A stretch of 64,000 nt of DNA from Leptospira congkakensis (GCF_004770265.1 NZ_RQGQ01000009.1:62001-126000), one strand, 5' to 3'. Shown: positions 43,402 through 53,568, counted from the first letter of the stretch. The notes: generated from the sequence alone by a model not told the origin. Made by a program: numbers and translations.

Positions 43402-43968
43402 ATGGAAGCAGAAAAACAAGGTCGAATGGATGAATTGAATGAATCCACTGCATGGAGGGAATTCCAATCTACAATTCAGGGCGCAGATCTGGAAAAGGAA
43501 ACTGCCTTTCATTTTGCACGGATAGGAGATGTTGCGGGACTTTCTAAGGAAATCCATCTACCAGAGGCTTTGGATTGGAAGGATGAAAAGGGAAATTCAC
43601 TTTTATTATTGTCTTCTTATCATGGCCACGAAGATCTCACGAGGCATTTACTCGAGTGGGGTGCAAATCCAAATGAATCTGACCGGTCAGGAAATTCTGT
43701 TCTTATGGGAGCATCTTTTAAAGGACACCTAGCAGTTGTTTCCTTACTTCTCCGTTTCGGTGCAGATCCTAATTATAAAAATCCACAAGGATTCACTGCA
43801 CTTGATTACGCTACGATGTTTGGTCGAAAGAAAATCGTAACCTATCTTACGACATATCCCATAAGCAGAATCAAAGGGAACCAAAAGAAATGGATTCTTT
43901 GGATCCAATTTTTTCTTCAAACCATAAGAAATACATTTTTAAAAAATAAAAAGGAGGCTCAAATATGA
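43402..43968 (+). CDS. ankyrin-repeat protein of the catalase operon (AnkB-like)
   Basis: This 188-residue protein has about four ankyrin repeats between residues 35 and 150: [78 protein letters not shown] and [22 protein letters not shown] basic hydrophobic C-terminus follows ([17 protein letters not shown]), possibly a membrane contact. Its stop overlaps the catalase start (ATGA). Similar ankyrin-catalase pairs occur in Pseudomonas and Campylobacter, where the ankyrin protein supports catalase activity. Confidence 0.9.
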   Translation: MEAEKQGRMDELNESTAWREFQSTIQGADLEKETAFHFARIGDVAGLSKEIHLPEALDWKDEKGNSLLLLSSYHGHEDLTRHLLEWGANPNESDRSGNSVLMGASFKGHLAVVSLLLRFGADPNYKNPQGFTALDYATMFGRKKIVTYLTTYPISRIKGNQKKWILWIQFFLQTIRNTFLKNKKEAQI

Positions 43969-45392
43969 GCAACAATCAATTAACAACGGCAGGTGGACAA
44001 CCTGTATCTAGTAACCAACACAGCTTAACCGCAGGAAATCGAGGTCCCGTTCTCATTCAGGATACTCATTTGATTGAGAAACTTGCACATTTTAATCGGG
44101 AAAGAATTCCAGAACGAGTGGTCCATGCAAAAGGAGCTGGTGCTTATGGAGTATTTCGCCTAACAAAAGATTTATCTGAGTATACGATTGCAAAACTGTT
44201 TCAAAAAGTCGGAAAGGAAACACCAATGTTTCTAAGGTTTTCTACTGTTGCAGGTGAAAAAGGTTCTGCAGATACCGAACGTGATCCGCGTGGTTTTGCC
44301 GTGAAGTTTTATACTGAAGATGGGAATTGGGATGTTGTAGGAAATAACACTCCCGTGTTTTTTGAAAGAGATCCATTAAAATTTCCTGATTTCATTCACT
44401 CACAAAAAAGAGATCCTGTGACTGGTTATAAAAATCCTGTAAGAATGTGGGATTATTGGGCTAAGTCACCGGAAGCAATGCACCAAATCACAATTTTATT
44501 TAGTGATCGCGGGATTCCTGATGGATACAGGTTTATGAATGGATACGGATCCCATACATTTAGTTTTTGGAACGAGAAGTCTGAAAGATTTTGGGTGAAA
44601 TTTCATTTTAAATCCAAACAAGGAATCAAAAATCTAACAAGAGAAAAAGCAGGAGAGTTAGCAGGATCCGATCCAGATTATGCGACGAGAGATTTGTTTG
44701 AAGCCATTCATAAAAAGGATTTTCCAAAATGGAAGGTTTGTATTCAAATTATGCCTGAAAAGGATGCGGAGAATTATAAGGTAAATCCTTTTGACTTAAC
44801 GAAAGTTTGGTCTCATAAAGATTATCCTTTGATTGAAGTCGGTGAACTTGAATTGAATAGAAATCCAAAAAACTATTTTTTTGAAGTGGAACAAGCGGCT
44901 TTCAGTCCAAGTAATTTGGTTCCTGGGATTGGAGTTTCTCCTGATAAAATGTTACAAGGAAGACTTTTTGCATATCCTGATGCACAGAGGTATCGATTAG
45001 GTGGAAACTACCAACTAATCTCTGTAAATCGGTCTGTTTCTCCTACAAAAAATTATCAAGTGGATGGTTACCGTTCAGAAGAAAACCCTTCCTATGATAA
45101 CTATGAACCAAATGGTTTTTCTGGGCCTACTGAGAACGAACAGGTGAGTGAACCACCACTTCGAATTTCAGGAGATGCGGATCGTTACAATAGCCATAAG
45201 GAGAATGATGATTTTTCCCAAGCTGGTGATTTGTATCGAATGTTGAAACCGGAAGAAAGAGAACGTCTTACCTCGGTCATTGCAGGAACGATGAAAGGGA
45301 TTCCTAAAGATTTGGTAAAAAAGAATGTTGAACATTTTACCAAATGTGATCCTGAATACGGAAAAAAAATCGCAGAAAAAACTGGCTTATAA
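43965..45392 (+). CDS. katA: monofunctional haem catalase, small-subunit class
   Basis: Preceded by AAGGAGG and overlapping the ankyrin gene by four bases. The 475-residue protein has the full clade-3-type catalase wording: [38 protein letters not shown] (catalytic His near 60), [26 protein letters not shown] (catalytic Asn), and [17 protein letters not shown] (haem Tyr). It degrades hydrogen peroxide in the cytoplasm. The PerR-box candidate upstream and the terminator downstream define the operon. Confidence 0.95.
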   Translation: MSNNQLTTAGGQPVSSNQHSLTAGNRGPVLIQDTHLIEKLAHFNRERIPERVVHAKGAGAYGVFRLTKDLSEYTIAKLFQKVGKETPMFLRFSTVAGEKGSADTERDPRGFAVKFYTEDGNWDVVGNNTPVFFERDPLKFPDFIHSQKRDPVTGYKNPVRMWDYWAKSPEAMHQITILFSDRGIPDGYRFMNGYGSHTFSFWNEKSERFWVKFHFKSKQGIKNLTREKAGELAGSDPDYATRDLFEAIHKKDFPKWKVCIQIMPEKDAENYKVNPFDLTKVWSHKDYPLIEVGELELNRNPKNYFFEVEQAAFSPSNLVPGIGVSPDKMLQGRLFAYPDAQRYRLGGNYQLISVNRSVSPTKNYQVDGYRSEENPSYDNYEPNGFSGPTENEQVSEPPLRISGDADRYNSHKENDDFSQAGDLYRMLKPEERERLTSVIAGTMKGIPKDLVKKNVEHFTKCDPEYGKKIAEKTGL

Positions 45393-45398
45393 GCCTAT

Positions 45399-45431
45399 AA
45401 CCCTTGTCTGCCAAAGGCAGGCAGGGTTTTC
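45399..45431 (+). terminator. intrinsic terminator after the catalase
   Basis: AACCCT (45399-45404) and CTGCC (45408-45412) pair with GGCAG (45416-45420) and AGGGTT (45423-45428), with a small internal bulge, leading into TTTTCT. Confidence 0.8.
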
Positions 45432-45510
45432 TAATATTTACCAACCTTAAAAAATCCTTGCACTTCTTTAGAAGTTTTGTTCAATCCTTTCGGTGTTCTC
45501 CAGAAATTCC

Positions 45511-47397
45511 ATGAAACTCGTTTTTTCATTCGTGTTTCTTTTGACTGCATCACTCAGTGCGGAGGTTCAATCATTGGATTCGGGTTGGACATTCCAGTTA
45601 GAGGGAGAAACCAATTCAAAACCAGTGCTAGTCGGTGTACCTTTGGTGGACCAAGGTTACCAAGTTCCTTTACGTGGTAAGTATCGATTGGAAATTCCGT
45701 TTCCAACCTTTCCTGAATCTTCCCAAGCCATTTATATGGATAGAATCCATTCCGCAGACCAAACATTTTGGAATGGAAAATCCATCGGTTCGACTGGAAG
45801 TTTTTCTCCCGAGTATTATCCTTATTGGCACAAAGTTCGTTATTATGAAATTCCGATTTCGTATTTGAGAGAGGGGAAAAATGAACTCACTGTTGAAATA
45901 GAGTGTCGTGAAACACAGTTTAGGTGTGGGATTTTTCGTTCGGTACCAATTTTCGGAACTCAAGACCAAATTAAAGACAAAATGGTTTTTGAAGATGTGA
46001 ATCAAATTTTAATCGCAGCTTTATTCTTTGGGATTTTTTTACAACAAGCGATTGGTTACGCATTAAATCGATCTTCTAAGTCAGGACTGTATCTTGCTGG
46101 CACTGCAATATTTTTTGTAGGTTGGAGATTGCCGGTTCTCAATAAAATTCATTTTCTATTGATTGAACCCGAAATTTTGGTTCGGTTGTTGTTCTTTAGT
46201 CAGTTTATCTTTCCTGTATTTATCATGTTATTTGTTCATAGTCTTTTTGATCGTCGCATCACTAAGCTGGCTGTGATCACTTTCTTTTTGGATACTGTCC
46301 TTGCTTTTTTTCAGTTGTTTTCTATGGATCCAGATAGTCGGTTTTATCTTGTATATATTTGGTATCTATTGCTTGGGATAAAGGTCCCGATTCTCATTCA
46401 ATTGTTAGTAAAGAATTATAAAAAAACCGCCGAAGCAATTGTTGTTTCGCTCGGTGCACTTGTCGCAACTTTTTTTGGAATTGCCGATGTCATTACAGAC
46501 ATACTGACCGGAAAAAACGCTTATTTAACCCAATACGGAATCTTAACATTTTTGTTTTCGGGAGTACTTGCCATTGCCCTACAAAGTGCACGAACTAGAA
46601 GAGAACTTCGAAATCTAAATGAATCTTTGGAAATGTTAGTCACCCTTCGTACACAAGAGTTACATAAACAGTATAAACTTTTACATGATGATTTGGTGAT
46701 GGCAGCTGGACTACAGTCAAAACTAATTCCTCCTATGGAGTTTAAACATAATGGTTTAAGCGTTGCTTCTGTATTTATGCCTATGGAAAAAATAGGCGGT
46801 GATTATTTTGATTATTTTATTCATAAAGATGGTTCCATTAGTTTTTTGTTATGTGATGTGTTGGGCCACGGAATTGCTGCCGCATTGATTGCGAGTATGT
46901 TAAAGGTAAATTTTTTGGAAATTGCTCCTAAAGAAAAAGACCCTGCGCTTTTTTTATCTGAATTAAACCTTAAAATGTTACCTGTAGTCGAAAAAAATTA
47001 TATTACGGCTGTTGTTAGTCATTTTGATTTAGAAAAATCTATACTAAAGTATTCGGTTATGGGTCACCCAAGCCCATATTCGATGAACGTGAATTCAAAA
47101 TCTTTAACTCCTCTCGGGGGGCGTGGTCCCATTATGGGTTGGAAGAAGGATGTCTTTGTCGAGACATTTACAAGAGAACTAAGATCTGGGGATCGTTTCT
47201 TTTTTTATACCGATGGGATTACGGAGAGCCAAAATAAAAACAGGGAATTGTACGGAGAAATGCGACTAAGGGAACAATTGGCCGCTGGTATCGACCTTCC
47301 CTTACATGACCTCAACGAAAAAATCAAAAAGGATATTCGAAATTTCGCATTTCGTTTGTCAGATGACGTAACATACTTTACGATCGATATCAAATGA
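45511..47397 (+). CDS. 7TM-DISM receptor with SpoIIE-type PP2C phosphatase
   Basis: I use ATG 45511; a GTG 18 bases upstream is possible. The 628-residue protein has a signal peptide (VFSFVFLLTASLSA) and a periplasmic jelly-roll domain (to about 160; DSGWTFQLEG, RGKYRLEIPF, NELTVEIECRETQFRCGIF). About seven membrane helices (165-365) and a coiled-coil linker follow. The phosphatase (400-628) shows MEKIGGDYFDYF, LCDVLGHGIAAAL and FFYTDGITESQN. It would sense a periplasmic ligand and dephosphorylate an anti-sigma-factor antagonist. Its stop overlaps the start of the histidine kinase (ATGA). Confidence 0.88.
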   Translation: MKLVFSFVFLLTASLSAEVQSLDSGWTFQLEGETNSKPVLVGVPLVDQGYQVPLRGKYRLEIPFPTFPESSQAIYMDRIHSADQTFWNGKSIGSTGSFSPEYYPYWHKVRYYEIPISYLREGKNELTVEIECRETQFRCGIFRSVPIFGTQDQIKDKMVFEDVNQILIAALFFGIFLQQAIGYALNRSSKSGLYLAGTAIFFVGWRLPVLNKIHFLLIEPEILVRLLFFSQFIFPVFIMLFVHSLFDRRITKLAVITFFLDTVLAFFQLFSMDPDSRFYLVYIWYLLLGIKVPILIQLLVKNYKKTAEAIVVSLGALVATFFGIADVITDILTGKNAYLTQYGILTFLFSGVLAIALQSARTRRELRNLNESLEMLVTLRTQELHKQYKLLHDDLVMAAGLQSKLIPPMEFKHNGLSVASVFMPMEKIGGDYFDYFIHKDGSISFLLCDVLGHGIAAALIASMLKVNFLEIAPKEKDPALFLSELNLKMLPVVEKNYITAVVSHFDLEKSILKYSVMGHPSPYSMNVNSKSLTPLGGRGPIMGWKKDVFVETFTRELRSGDRFFFYTDGITESQNKNRELYGEMRLREQLAAGIDLPLHDLNEKIKKDIRNFAFRLSDDVTYFTIDIK

Positions 47398-48698
47398 AAG
47401 TGATACTGGATTGGTTAGGCATCCGTAAGTTACTGAATTTAGGCGTGACTGAACATTTAGGTTTGGAAGCCTCTGTCCGTGTACAACTTTCTAACTTAAT
47501 TGCGGTTTTGGGTATTTTTTCAAATATACAATACTCTATCTTTTTTACCATAGCAGAAGCTCCTTTTTATCAGTTTATGAACTATATTCATACCTTTGTT
47601 GTCTTTGTATTCCTAGTGATATTATATTTAAATGTAAAAGGAAAATACTCTTTATCTCGGATCATCTTAGTATTTATTATTTCAGTTCCATTGTTATGTG
47701 TTTCTACCTTTAGTTTTGGAACTTCGGGTGGATTTTATTATTATTTTCTAGTGTTTGCAATTATTCCTTTTGTGCTTTTTTCCTACGATGATAAGTGGTG
47801 GATTCTTTTTCTTTTTTTGATGAACACGATGTTTTATGTTTGGTTTGAATTTTTTGGTACTCCAGGTGTTTTCAAAGAGGGGACTCTTTTATATCAAAAG
47901 CAAGTTCAGGATCTGTTTCGAATTAATTCTGTAGTATCCTGTTTATCCTTTGTGGCTTTGTTTATGTTTTATTTTTTGAGAAACATCAATCGGATTCATA
48001 AAGAAATGGTTCGGATCAATGATCATAAAGATCGTATTTTTTCTATCTTAGCTCATGATTTAAAAGGCCCCATTGGTACAATGAGTAATTATTTAGGTTA
48101 TCTGACTAGTTCCTTACCGGAAAGGGACGAGCTGATTTTTGGATTAAAAGAACTTAAAAAGAGTACTAATCAATCTTACTTAGTATTAGAAAGTTTACTT
48201 GATTGGGTTCGGAACGAAACAAAGAAAACACAATACAATCCCAAAAATTTAAATTTATCTTTATTATTAAAAAATGCTATGGATATACTTAACATCCAAG
48301 CCACTAATAAAGAAATAACTTGGGAAATAAAAGTTTTAAATGGTGATTCGATCTATTGTGATGAACGAATGACCTCAACTGTGTTGCGTAATATATTATC
48401 CAATGCGATAAAATATTCTCATCCTAAAGGAAAGGTCATCATAGAAGCGGAACCAGTATCTTCGTTTATGGAAATTAGATTTCAGGATGAAGGAATTGGG
48501 ATGACAGATGAACTTTTGGAAAAGATTGTCGAAGGTAAACGTTTTACTTCTGGATTTGGCACTGTTGGTGAAAAAGGAACAGGTCTTGGACTTTTGGTTT
48601 GTATGGAGTTGCTAAAAGAACAAGGAGGATCTCTTCGTGTGAGAAGTAATCCCGAGATAGGAACAAAAATTATCATCCAATTGCCTCTTGCACGTTAA
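47394..48698 (+). CDS. membrane sensor histidine kinase
   Basis: Translationally coupled to the phosphatase upstream by ATGA. In this 434-residue protein five or six membrane helices fill residues about 30-195. A linker (NINRIHKEMVRINDHKDRIFS) leads to HisKA (ILAHDLKGPIGTM, His221) and HATPase (TVLRNILSNAIKYSHP, DEGIGMTDE, GEKGTGLGLLVCMEL). It has no receiver and no adjacent response regulator, so its partner is elsewhere. Coupling to a 7TM-SpoIIE phosphatase suggests the two handle one stimulus. Confidence 0.9.
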   Translation: MKVILDWLGIRKLLNLGVTEHLGLEASVRVQLSNLIAVLGIFSNIQYSIFFTIAEAPFYQFMNYIHTFVVFVFLVILYLNVKGKYSLSRIILVFIISVPLLCVSTFSFGTSGGFYYYFLVFAIIPFVLFSYDDKWWILFLFLMNTMFYVWFEFFGTPGVFKEGTLLYQKQVQDLFRINSVVSCLSFVALFMFYFLRNINRIHKEMVRINDHKDRIFSILAHDLKGPIGTMSNYLGYLTSSLPERDELIFGLKELKKSTNQSYLVLESLLDWVRNETKKTQYNPKNLNLSLLLKNAMDILNIQATNKEITWEIKVLNGDSIYCDERMTSTVLRNILSNAIKYSHPKGKVIIEAEPVSSFMEIRFQDEGIGMTDELLEKIVEGKRFTSGFGTVGEKGTGLGLLVCMELLKEQGGSLRVRSNPEIGTKIIIQLPLAR

Positions 48699-48739
48699 AT
48701 TCATTTCTTTTTTTTTATACCGAATTTAAATCATAAAAT

Positions 48740-51001
48740 ATGTGGCCTTCTTCTTATTTTAGCTGGTTAACCAAATCTGTTCCCACCGGTGGTGTAGAAA
48801 TCTATCCGGAAATTTCAGATTCCTATGAAACGAATCTCCCTAACATATTTGTGATCGGTGACCTAACGGGTGTTCCTCTGTTGAAACTAGCAGCGGAAAG
48901 TGGGGTGAATGTTTGGAAACACATTCGAGAAAATAAAACAGATTGTTTGGATGTTGTCATTATTGGCTCTGGGCCTGCCGGATTATCTTGTGCTTATGAG
49001 GCTAGTCGGTTACAAAAAAAGTATGTAGTTCTAGAAGCAAATCTTCCTTTTCAAACCATCCATAGTTATCCTAAACAAAAACCAATTTTCGCAGAACCTA
49101 AACAAACTGAAACAAAATCAAAAATTAAAATTTTTGATTCTACTAAAGAAGATTTATTAAAATACCTAAATGATTTATTAAAAAAAGATTCGATTGAATT
49201 GTATGTTGGGAAACGAGTTTCCTCTATTCAATCAGAAGGTTCTTTATACATAGTTAAAACAGAATCAGGAGATTCTTATCTCACTAACTCCGTAGTGATT
49301 GCGATTGGAAAATCGGGAGATCCTAAACGATTGGGTGTAAGAGGTGAATCTAACCCCAATGTGTTCTATCGTTTTTTTGATCCTAAAGATACTAAGGACA
49401 AATCGGTTGTGATTGTCGGAGGTGGAGACAGCGCTGTTGAAGCTGCCATTCTATGTTCTGATTTTGCAAATGAAGTATCTTTGGTTCATCGAGGAAAAGA
49501 ATTTTCAAGACCAAAAGAACAAAATAAAATCCTACTAGAGGAAAAAATCAAGGAAGGGAAAATCAAACTCCTTCAGGAATCAGAAATAACGGAAATTTCG
49601 GAACAGAATGTTTTTATAAAATCACCTGTATCATCTAGCAAACGTAAGGCTGATTTGGTTTATGTTCTTATTGGAAATTTGGCACCTATTTCGTTTCTTA
49701 AAAAAATCGGAATCAAAATTCAGAATGAAAAATCGATTTCAGATTGGGTCGGTTTTTTTACTCTTTTTTCCTTCGCTGGGCTCGCCTATTTGGGAAAAGC
49801 TTCTTTTTATGGCCCTGGTTGGTTCTCTCTCTTGGCTACTGGTTTTTCTGGTTTAACAATCGTTAGTTTGTTGTTATTTATTTTTTTGAAATGGGGAAAG
49901 AGAAAACAGGTTTTCCAACCATGGATATTGATTCGTAATACTTATCTTTTGGCACTTTTTTTCTATTTTCTTTTTGTTTATTTGTCCGCAACTTATTTTG
50001 GTTATACCTTATTTGGAAAGTATCCTTCTTTCCATTATACGATGTTATATTCTTTAACCATTTTGGTATTTGGAATCAGAAGGATTATGGTTCGCAAAAC
50101 AAAGTATATACTCTATCAAACTCTCAGTTTGATTTTTGTACAAATTTTCTTTTTGTTTCTTTTGCCAGAACTCATTTTGCCTGAACTTGGAGATCTTGGA
50201 TATTTAGGGAGTCCAGATGGATTTGTTCGTCGGGAAATTTTTCCAAATGATGCCTATTGGAAAGCCTATGGATTCATTTTGGCTTGGCCTCTCAGTATGG
50301 GTGTTTTGTATGATGGTGGGATCACCAATTTCTGGTTAGGTTATGGGATTCTGTTTAGTTTTGGGTTAATTCCTTTTTTGGTATATCGTTATGGAAAGGG
50401 AGCTTATTGCGGATGGATTTGTTCTTGTGGTGGCCTTGCTGAAACTTTAGGTGATGAACATAGACAAAAAATGCCACACGGGAAGTGGGCTTACAAATTA
50501 GAACATTCGGGTCAATACATTCTTTTTGTCGCCTTTATCCTGACTGCCTTAAAATTAGTGGGGGTCTATGGGAAAACAATTCATCCAGGATTTGAAATGG
50601 GTGAATTTATCGCAGATTCAATCAAATGGATTTATGATCTGGTAGTTGATATTGGACTTGCAGGTATTGTTGGCGTTGGGTTTTATTTTTTATTTTCTGG
50701 AAGAATATGGTGCCGGATGTTTTGTCCGCTTGCATCGCTTATGCATATCTATGCTAAGTTTAGTAGGTTCCGTATTTTCTCTGAGAAGAAAAAATGTATT
50801 TCTTGTAATATTTGTACAAAAAATTGCCATCAAGGAATTGATGTAATGGGTTATGCTAGTCGAGGAATTCCATTAGATAGCGTACAATGTGTACGTTGTT
50901 CGGCTTGTGTTTCTTTATGTCCTACTGATGTTTTGGAATTTGGGCAATTGTTGCCTACTGGCATTTTGTATGATAGCATTCCTGCTAAATTAGAAAAGTA
51001 G
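48740..51001 (+). CDS. flavin oxidoreductase fused to NapH-like membrane ferredoxin
   Basis: 753 residues in two parts. The first (to about 330) resembles thioredoxin-reductase/YpdA flavoproteins: FAD loop VVIIGSGPAGLSCAYEA near 74-90 and NADPH loop VVIVGGGDSAVEAAI near 223. The segment NIFVIGDLTGVPLLKLA, normally C-terminal in these enzymes, stands at residues about 34-50. The second (about 330-753) has about eight membrane helices and NapH/CcoG-like cysteines: WICSCGG, WCRMFCPLASLMHI, then 4Fe-4S sets CISCNICTKNC (about 686) and CVRCSACVSLCP. It could carry electrons from NAD(P)H through FAD to membrane clusters. The donor and acceptor are unknown. It overlaps glycerate kinase by one base. 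Confidence 0.82.
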   Translation: MWPSSYFSWLTKSVPTGGVEIYPEISDSYETNLPNIFVIGDLTGVPLLKLAAESGVNVWKHIRENKTDCLDVVIIGSGPAGLSCAYEASRLQKKYVVLEANLPFQTIHSYPKQKPIFAEPKQTETKSKIKIFDSTKEDLLKYLNDLLKKDSIELYVGKRVSSIQSEGSLYIVKTESGDSYLTNSVVIAIGKSGDPKRLGVRGESNPNVFYRFFDPKDTKDKSVVIVGGGDSAVEAAILCSDFANEVSLVHRGKEFSRPKEQNKILLEEKIKEGKIKLLQESEITEISEQNVFIKSPVSSSKRKADLVYVLIGNLAPISFLKKIGIKIQNEKSISDWVGFFTLFSFAGLAYLGKASFYGPGWFSLLATGFSGLTIVSLLLFIFLKWGKRKQVFQPWILIRNTYLLALFFYFLFVYLSATYFGYTLFGKYPSFHYTMLYSLTILVFGIRRIMVRKTKYILYQTLSLIFVQIFFLFLLPELILPELGDLGYLGSPDGFVRREIFPNDAYWKAYGFILAWPLSMGVLYDGGITNFWLGYGILFSFGLIPFLVYRYGKGAYCGWICSCGGLAETLGDEHRQKMPHGKWAYKLEHSGQYILFVAFILTALKLVGVYGKTIHPGFEMGEFIADSIKWIYDLVVDIGLAGIVGVGFYFLFSGRIWCRMFCPLASLMHIYAKFSRFRIFSEKKKCISCNICTKNCHQGIDVMGYASRGIPLDSVQCVRCSACVSLCPTDVLEFGQLLPTGILYDSIPAKLEK

Positions 51002-52188
51002 TGTCTACTTTAAGGGAAGATATTGAATCACTTTATTGGGAGGGCGTAAATGTTGCGACTCCCAAATATCTTGCCGCTCCATTCTGGAAGGAACATCCTG
51101 AACTAAGGAATCTTTTCACAAATCCAAAAAAGAAAAATTATGTTTTTGCTTTAGGGAAAGCGGCTTATGCAATGGCTTTGTCTTTCCAAGAGTATTTTCC
51201 AGTAGATCGTGGATTTATCCTCACCAAATACAATCACCTTCCTGAAGAAGTTAGATCAAAAGGCCAAATGGGTGTTTGGAAATGTAGAGAATCCGCACAT
51301 CCACTTCCGGATTCCAATTCAGAAAAATTCTCTCGTGAAGTTTTAATAGATCTTAAAAAACTTGGTGAAGACCACCAACTGATTGTTTTGTTGTCCGGTG
51401 GTGGTTCTAGTTTATTTGAAATTCCTTTACCAGGATATACAATAGAAGAAATCATTCAATTCAACCAGGGCTTACTCAAACAAGGACTTCCGATTCAGGA
51501 TATGAATCTTAAAAGAATGGAGTTGTCTTCGGTAAAGGCAGGTAAGTTACTCAAACAATTAGATCCTAATTTAAAAGTATTTACCTTTGTTATCTCTGAT
51601 GTATTGGGCGATGATCCTCGGATTATCTCTTCAGGCCCAAGTTATCCTGGAAGCGAATACTATATCATGGGGAATCTATCTTCCTCTATTGCAGCTATTG
51701 GAAAAAAGGCCATTCGTTTGGGTTATGAAGTAAAAACAATTTCTGATTCTTGGGATTTGTCGAGTGAGGAAACCGCCAAACGGATGGTAGTTGAATTAAC
51801 GAATGCTATAAAGAATCCAAACAAACAAATGATTCTACTGGGAGGAGAGTTGGTTTGCCCGGTAAATGGAGATGGACTTGGGGGTCGTAACCAAGAAACG
51901 GCCCTTCGTCTGGCCATCCAAACCGAATCGATGTTTAGCGGTCGAAACTGGATTTTTTTATCTGCTGGCACCGACGGGACGGATGGTCCAACAGATGCCG
52001 CTGGAGGGATTGTTAGTTCAGAAAGCTTAAGGATGATGAAAGAAAAAGGATGGGATCCGCAGGCGGAGCTAAACCGATCAAATTCTTATCCAATCCTAAA
52101 AGACAGCCAATCGCTTCTTTTTACTGGCCCAACGGGAACCAACGTAAATGATATCGTCATTCTATTATTAGCGGAAGGGAATCCCTAG
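51001..52188 (+). CDS. glycerate kinase, GckA/MOFRL type
   Basis: GTG start overlapping the previous stop (TAGTG). The 395-residue protein has GKAAYAMALSFQEYF, the loop LIVLLSGGGSSLFEIPLPG, NLKRMELSSVKAGKLL, VISDVLGDDPRIISSGPS and the C-terminal MOFRL domain (LLGGELVCPVNGDGLGGRNQETALRLAI ... SAGTDGTDGPTDAAGGIV). It phosphorylates D-glycerate to 2-phosphoglycerate, feeding glycolysis. Its 3' end overlaps the convergent peptidase gene by 21 bases. Confidence 0.92.
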   Translation: MSTLREDIESLYWEGVNVATPKYLAAPFWKEHPELRNLFTNPKKKNYVFALGKAAYAMALSFQEYFPVDRGFILTKYNHLPEEVRSKGQMGVWKCRESAHPLPDSNSEKFSREVLIDLKKLGEDHQLIVLLSGGGSSLFEIPLPGYTIEEIIQFNQGLLKQGLPIQDMNLKRMELSSVKAGKLLKQLDPNLKVFTFVISDVLGDDPRIISSGPSYPGSEYYIMGNLSSSIAAIGKKAIRLGYEVKTISDSWDLSSEETAKRMVVELTNAIKNPNKQMILLGGELVCPVNGDGLGGRNQETALRLAIQTESMFSGRNWIFLSAGTDGTDGPTDAAGGIVSSESLRMMKEKGWDPQAELNRSNSYPILKDSQSLLFTGPTGTNVNDIVILLLAEGNP

Positions 52189-53514
52189 TTTTGAATTTTG
52201 TCCTGACCAATAAATTTGAAAAAAAGGATTTTGCCAACGACTCCTACCGATTTTAACCTGAAGCAATTCCTCATCAATTTTTTTGAGAGCATTCACATGG
52301 TCTTTTAGAAATCGCCACTGGATTTCTTCTTTTTTTTGAAGTGAATGAGTTTCTTTCGAAATGTTTAAAATGGATTCTTGTAATCCGATAAGCGCCGGGA
52401 CTAAGATCGAACGTACTGATTGATAATCAAAATTTGATTTCCTTGCTACCGATTCGTGTAACCACCATAAAGTTTCCGAATATGTTTCATTCGATAATAA
52501 ACTGGATGAGTTAATAAAGTTTTTGGTTCCAAAGAAGAATGGTTTGAACAAGCTGAGGCAAGGTGTAGAAGTTCCTGTATAAAATACTCTAAGTGGGTCT
52601 TGGTTTGTCTCCGATGTATCCCATTCTACAATTAAACTTCCATTTGTTTGATTTGGTGTTGTTGGGCCAGTTGCATGTAAACATAAAGATTTCATCGAAG
52701 AAGAAGATGGTTCAAATTCATCAGTTTCAATTGCATGAGTTTTTAAGGTTTCTATCGATTGCCTAATTGTATAATTTGTATTTTCTTTTTCTAAGGTTTC
52801 AGCCGTTTTTTGATGTAATAACCTTCTGTCTTTGCAATGGCTCATCATCGTATAAAAGTGATCACTAAAATGATCTTTAAATGAAAATTCTTTGTTTGTT
52901 TTTTTTCTTAATTTATCAATCAGGTTTGATGATGAATATTCGAAATCTGATTCAATCGTCAGTCCATTAGAGATGGCATAAAAGGAATTTATTTTTTTTG
53001 CAACCCAATATCTATCGGCAGTTTCAAGAACGTAACCATCAGTTCTATCCGCTATGATAAAACTGTTGTGATAGAAAAAAGAACGGTTTTTGTATCCACC
53101 GCAGGCATCTTGTCCATATTTTTCTAATAACTCAGTGATGAGAAATAATCCATCTTTAGCAGATTTACATCGTTCTAAAGCCAGGCGGATTAAATCCATT
53201 CCCGTCAAACCATTGTTTTGTTTTTCTATTTTTAGATTTGTGAAAACGGCTTCATTGCCAATACAAAGCCCAAATTCATTTACACCCATTTCCGCTCCCC
53301 ACATATGGAACGGTTTGCTTAAAAAAACTTCATAAGTAATTGGAGTTTGTGGAATTTCGATATAAGTGGTTTTTAATATAGATCCCTTTTCGTGTTCCAT
53401 TCGAGGGAGATGCAGGATTGATTGTGCTTCATTTGGTTCCCTATCTGAGTTTTTCGCAAAGATTCTTTTTTGGGTATTGGTAAATTTTTCAGTGGCAAGG
53501 GAGGTATCACACAT
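52168..53514 (-). CDS. C69-family (secernin-like) dipeptidase, Ntn hydrolase
   Basis: The 448-residue protein begins MCDT, placing the Ntn-hydrolase nucleophile Cys at residue 2, followed by IFAKNSDREPNEAQ, the second signature of peptidase family C69. HMWGAEMGVNEFGLCIGNEAVFT and SFIIADRTDGYVLETADRYWVAKKI are also typical. Cleavage of the initiator Met exposes the Cys without a propeptide. Members hydrolyse dipeptides; secernin relatives have uncertain activity. The start codon lies inside a 14-bp palindrome shared with the upstream region of the divergent ATPase. Confidence 0.88.
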   Translation of the reverse strand: MCDTSLATEKFTNTQKRIFAKNSDREPNEAQSILHLPRMEHEKGSILKTTYIEIPQTPITYEVFLSKPFHMWGAEMGVNEFGLCIGNEAVFTNLKIEKQNNGLTGMDLIRLALERCKSAKDGLFLITELLEKYGQDACGGYKNRSFFYHNSFIIADRTDGYVLETADRYWVAKKINSFYAISNGLTIESDFEYSSSNLIDKLRKKTNKEFSFKDHFSDHFYTMMSHCKDRRLLHQKTAETLEKENTNYTIRQSIETLKTHAIETDEFEPSSSSMKSLCLHATGPTTPNQTNGSLIVEWDTSETNQDPLRVFYTGTSTPCLSLFKPFFFGTKNFINSSSLLSNETYSETLWWLHESVARKSNFDYQSVRSILVPALIGLQESILNISKETHSLQKKEEIQWRFLKDHVNALKKIDEELLQVKIGRSRWQNPFFQIYWSGQNSKLGIPFR

Positions 53515-53524
53515 TCTAGAATGT
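53511..53524. promoter_or_regulatory. 14-bp palindrome ACATTCTAGAATGT at the divergent start
   Basis: A perfect palindrome that includes the peptidase's start codon and lies 45 bases before the P-type ATPase ATG. The divergent gap is only 54 bases, so a protein bound here could affect both genes. It may also be chance. Confidence 0.3.
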
Positions 53525-53568
53525 TAAACAGAATTCTTTTAAAATACAAGACCAAATCAATTAAGAAT

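Noticed and set aside
53470..53568. A 33-residue N-terminal extension of the cation ATPase
   Set aside because: It would start within the divergent peptidase coding region; the ATG at 53569 gives the normal N-terminus of the family.
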